NCBI GenBank assembly: GCA_036477795.1
Contig: JAZGDL010000417.1
Coordinates: forward strand, 1 to 7,860
Direction of reading: 5' to 3'
DNA length: 7,860 bases
Origin: JAZGDL01 sp036477795
GTDB taxonomy: Bacteria > Planctomycetota > Phycisphaerae > UBA1845
Under the pieces are notes generated by a model. The model did not search any database. It saw only the letters and a program-made list of their open reading frames with translations, and was not told the DNA's origin. Below are positions 5,856 through 7,860 of this stretch, one piece after another. The first letter of the stretch is position 1. The number at the start of each line of letters is the position of its first letter. A program made the position numbers and the translations under genes.

Positions 5856-6770
5856 ATGGCAGTTATCAATACCGGTCTTTTGACCAAAGGATTACGAAGC
5901 GAGTTCTTCAATCGCTTTGAAGCGACGCCGGTGCACTTTACGGAGTTGGCCACGCGCATTCCCAGCACGTCGGACAGCGAGACCTATCGCTGGCTGGGGA
6001 CCGTTCCCAAGATGCGCGAGTGGGGCACCGGCCGGGTGTCCAAGGGCTTGCGGACCGAGTCCTACTCGGTCGAGAACCTCAAGTACGAGTCTACCATTGA
6101 GGTGGATCGCGACGAGATCGCCGACGACCAGACCGGACAGATTCGTGTGCGGATCGGCGAGTTGGCCCAGCGGGCCGCGACCCACAAGGATTTTCTCATC
6201 TCCCAGTTGCTGATCAACGGCGGGACGGCCGGCTTTGTCAGCTACGACGGCGTGACCTTCTTCAACGACGCTCACGTCTCCGGCGACAGCGGCAACCAGG
6301 ACAACGATCTGACGTACGACGTAGTCGATCCGGACAACCCCACCACCGACGAGTTCAAGAAGGCGCTCAAGCAGGCCATCAGCACCATGATGTCCATGAA
6401 GGACGATCAGGGTGAGCCGGCGCCGATGGGTGCGACGGGTCTGGTCTGCGTGGTGCCGCCGACCATGTTCTTCACCGCTCTGGAGTCGATCAACGCTACG
6501 GTGATCGACAACACCACGAACGTTCTGAGCGGAATCGCCCGGGTCATCTCCATGCCCTGGCTGACCGACGCCAGCATGTGGTACCTGCTCAAGACCGATG
6601 GGGTGCTGCGGCCCCTCATTTTCCAGGACCGCGAGCCGGTGGAGTTCAACTCGCTCACCGAAGACAGTGAGGAGTCGTTCAAGCGCGAGAAGTTCCTGTA
6701 CGGCGTGCGGGCCCGTTATCGAATGACGTTCGGCTACTGGCAGTTCGCCATCCGTACGGACTTCGTGTAG
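5856..6770 (+). CDS. Major head (capsid) protein, Mu gpT-like
   Basis: This is the main shell protein. The 304-residue product follows the Mu gpT family closely. It opens with the N-terminal INTGLLTKGLRSEFFNRFE, followed by YRWLGTVPKMREWGTGRV and a KYESTIEVDRDEIADDQTGQI segment. A helix with LAQRAATHKDFLISQLL precedes the VTFFNDAHVSG signature. The C-terminal half has PPTMFFTALESIN, then PLIFQDREPVEFNSLTED and YGVRARYRMTFGYWQFAIRTDF. The ATG at 5856 has AAAAGGA seven bases upstream; a TTG at 5829 in the same frame would only add nine residues of leader. The length agrees with Mu gpT (about 305). An intact frame and a good ribosome site suggest it can still be made in quantity. Confidence 0.94.
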   Translation: MAVINTGLLTKGLRSEFFNRFEATPVHFTELATRIPSTSDSETYRWLGTVPKMREWGTGRVSKGLRTESYSVENLKYESTIEVDRDEIADDQTGQIRVRIGELAQRAATHKDFLISQLLINGGTAGFVSYDGVTFFNDAHVSGDSGNQDNDLTYDVVDPDNPTTDEFKKALKQAISTMMSMKDDQGEPAPMGATGLVCVVPPTMFFTALESINATVIDNTTNVLSGIARVISMPWLTDASMWYLLKTDGVLRPLIFQDREPVEFNSLTEDSEESFKREKFLYGVRARYRMTFGYWQFAIRTDFV

Positions 6771-6775
6771 GGGGA

Positions 6776-6808
6776 AGGCACGTAGGCACGTAGGCACGAA
6801 GGCACGAA
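6776..6808. repeat. 8-bp tandem repeat (four units) before the gp36-like gene
   Basis: The unit is AGGCACGT twice, then AGGCACGA twice, in perfect 8-base steps from 6776 to 6807, running into AGAGGA. It fills almost the whole 47-base gap between the major head gene and the next start. The last bases merge with the ribosome binding site (AGAGG, five bases before ATG 6818). Similar GGCACGAA runs are common between genes in planctomycetes, by memory. Unit number could vary by slippage and so change spacing or folding at this ribosome site. Confidence 0.9.
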
Positions 6809-6817
6809 GAGGACGCC

Positions 6818-7261
6818 ATGAGCTACATCAGCAATAGCGACATCGAGTTGCGTCTGGGTACGGCGCGGTACACGCAGTTGACCGACGACACCGGCAGCGG
6901 AACGCCGGACACCGACGTCGCGGATGAAGCCCGCCAAGGTGCCGAGGGCGAGGTGGATAGCTACCTTGCCCAGCGCTACCGGGTGCCGATCGATCTGGTG
7001 GTGCACGAGGAGGCGGCTTCGGTGCTCAAGAGCGTGAGCCTGGATCTGGTGGAGTACCGCCTGCACGCCCGCCGCCGGGCGGTACCGGTTGAGGTAATTA
7101 ACAAACGCGATGCGGCGTTGTCGTGGTTGCAGCGAGTGGCTGGCGGCGAAGCTTCGTTGCCGGCGGTGACGCCGATTGAGCCGAACCCGGCATTGGGGCT
7201 GCGGGCGGCGACGACCGGTGAGGAGCGGACGTTTTCGCGGGATGAGCTGCAGGGTTTGTAG
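6818..7261 (+). CDS. Head-completion protein, Mu gp36-like (DUF1320)
   Basis: The 147-residue product begins SYISNSDIELRLGTARYTQLTDD and continues with VADEARQGAEGEVDSYLAQRYRVP. These match the DUF1320 family, of which Mu gp36 is the founder. In that family short helices pack at the portal-proximal head-tail connector; the precise role in Mu is poorly defined. The middle VLKSVSLDLVEYRLHARRRAVPVEVINKRDAALSWLQRVAGGEASL is also typical, where a helix is followed by a basic strand. The C-terminal 30 residues (PALGLRAATTGEERTFSRDELQGL) match the usual 'R.F.RD.L.G' ending. ATG 6818 has AGAGG five bases upstream. It directly follows the head gene, the same order as in Mu. Confidence 0.88.
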   Translation: MSYISNSDIELRLGTARYTQLTDDTGSGTPDTDVADEARQGAEGEVDSYLAQRYRVPIDLVVHEEAASVLKSVSLDLVEYRLHARRRAVPVEVINKRDAALSWLQRVAGGEASLPAVTPIEPNPALGLRAATTGEERTFSRDELQGL

Positions 7262-7267
7262 GCGCTG

Positions 7268-7366
7268 GTTTGCCGGCGGGCGCGGCGTATGTGACCGGGC
7301 TGATGATGGGGAGCGTGTCGTGGAGTGCAGGCCTTTGGATCACTCCGTCGCGCCGCGCCGGCAAAC
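7268..7366. repeat. Large imperfect hairpin between the gp36-like and gp37-like genes
   Basis: GTTTGCCGGC (7268-7277) pairs with 7357-7366 and GCGGCG (7282-7287) pairs with 7351-7356, separated by a four-base bulge on the left side only. That gives 16 perfect pairs around a 63-base loop. Within the loop GGAGTG (7322-7327) pairs with CACTCC (7341-7346). The element accounts for most of the 126-base gap, whereas most head genes here are closely packed. No T-run follows, so it is probably a repeat insertion or an mRNA structure and not a terminator. Confidence 0.75.
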
Positions 7367-7387
7367 AACCCATCGGGGGTATGGATC

Positions 7388-7860
7388 GTGAGTGAGCTGG
7401 GTAATCTGGAAACGGCGGTGGTCGGTCTGATCGCCGGTTTGCAGAGCGGTGGCGGGTCTCTGTTCCGCTCGGTCGCGGGATTCTCCGATCCGGACCGCAA
7501 GCGGAGCGTGGCTCACATTCGCAGCCAGGTACCGCCGGCGGCGCTGGTCATCTACACCGGACGGTTGCGGGCGGCCGCTGCGGACTCGGTGGTGGGACTG
7601 CCGAAACTCACAGTTCTGATATCGGCTGAGAACCTTCGCGGCGGCGACGATCCGCGCGTGGGGGACGGAACGTCGCAGGGCGGCTTCGATTTGCTTGCTT
7701 CGGTGATGGGCGTGCTGGACGGGGCGTTGGTGCAGACGGACCGCAGGTTGGCGGCCGTCGACGAGCAGGTGGCGGCTGGCGACGACACCGGCGTGGTCTA
7801 CGAGCAACGGTACGTGGTCGGCCGGGAGGCGGAGCTGTCCGCCCCGACGTTCGATGGTGT
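7388..7860 (+). CDS. Tail-connector protein, Mu gp37-like (DUF1834), 3' end outside window
   Basis: A GTG at 7388 opens a frame that stays open to the window edge (157 codons). GGGGG at 7375-7379 lies eight bases before it, while the nearby ATG at 7381 is in another frame and stops after four codons. The product begins MSELGNLETAVVGLIAGLQSG, a helix typical of the DUF1834 N-terminus. It continues with FRSVAGFSDPDRKRSVAHIRSQVPPAALVIYTG, then KLTVLISAENLRGGDDPR, GGFDLLASVMGVLDGAL and VVYEQRYVVGREAE. This order matches Mu gp37-like proteins, which lie just before the tail sheath genes and probably help finish the head-tail junction or tail terminator. The order gpT, gp36, gp37 is the Mu order. 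The C-terminus is beyond the window. Confidence 0.82.
   Translation, partial: MSELGNLETAVVGLIAGLQSGGGSLFRSVAGFSDPDRKRSVAHIRSQVPPAALVIYTGRLRAAAADSVVGLPKLTVLISAENLRGGDDPRVGDGTSQGGFDLLASVMGVLDGALVQTDRRLAAVDEQVAAGDDTGVVYEQRYVVGREAELSAPTFDG

Noticed and set aside
5892..6797. Long open frame on the minus strand opposite the major head gene (301 codons)
   Set aside because: Antisense shadow of the gpT-like gene; no domain pattern and no ribosome site.
1..7860. CRISPR array, tRNA or rRNA genes
   Set aside because: No regularly spaced repeats with unique spacers, and no cloverleaf or rRNA-like sequence recognised on either strand.

Overview
The window is GC-rich bacterial DNA carrying the start of the head-morphogenesis module of a Mu-like tailed prophage, placed downstream of mobile-element debris. 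The host is probably a planctomycete or similar large, repeat-rich genome. That is an inference from the base composition, from the repeat types (a 'CCGTAAGGGAGCG' hairpin repeat, a CTCTGCGGG/CTCCGCG repeat, a GGCACGAA-type tandem repeat) and from the kinds of transposon remnants. No rRNA or tRNA is present to settle it.

Region 1 (1-1287) is a patchwork. It starts with the last codons of a gene that resembles the C-terminus of an IS66-type transposase. Next comes a likely IS right end at about 126. Then follows the 3' part of a DUF4062-like / TIR-like signalling protein gene whose 5' end has been cut off exactly at that junction. After it lie a weak attC-like inverted structure, a decayed minus-strand piece of an IS1380-type transposase, and several dispersed repeats and palindromes. 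No intact gene is visible between 719 and 1287.

Region 2 (1288-7860) is a plus-strand run of seven structural or packaging genes that match the Mu virion module in order: large terminase (gp28-like), portal (gp29/DUF935-like), prohead protease/scaffold (gpI-like), a two-domain decoration-like protein, major head protein (gpT-like), gp36-like (DUF1320) and gp37-like (DUF1834, running off the window). Together they would build a portal, assemble and mature a procapsid, package DNA through the portal and close the head-tail junction. All complete genes have intact frames, and most have a readable ribosome binding site.

The module is not standard. No small terminase gene lies beside terL. The two genes expected between portal and protease in Mu (MuF-like gp30/F and gpG) are absent. 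Three of the gaps between head genes hold repeat or hairpin elements (3919-3992, 6776-6808, 7268-7366), one of which matches a repeat in the upstream debris. This suggests either a long-resident, reduced prophage or a compact Mu-like lineage whose intergenic gaps have been colonised by host repeats. I see no strong evidence for an entirely new system. The most interesting features are the repeats inside the head operon, the missing minor-head genes and the truncated putative defence or signalling gene.
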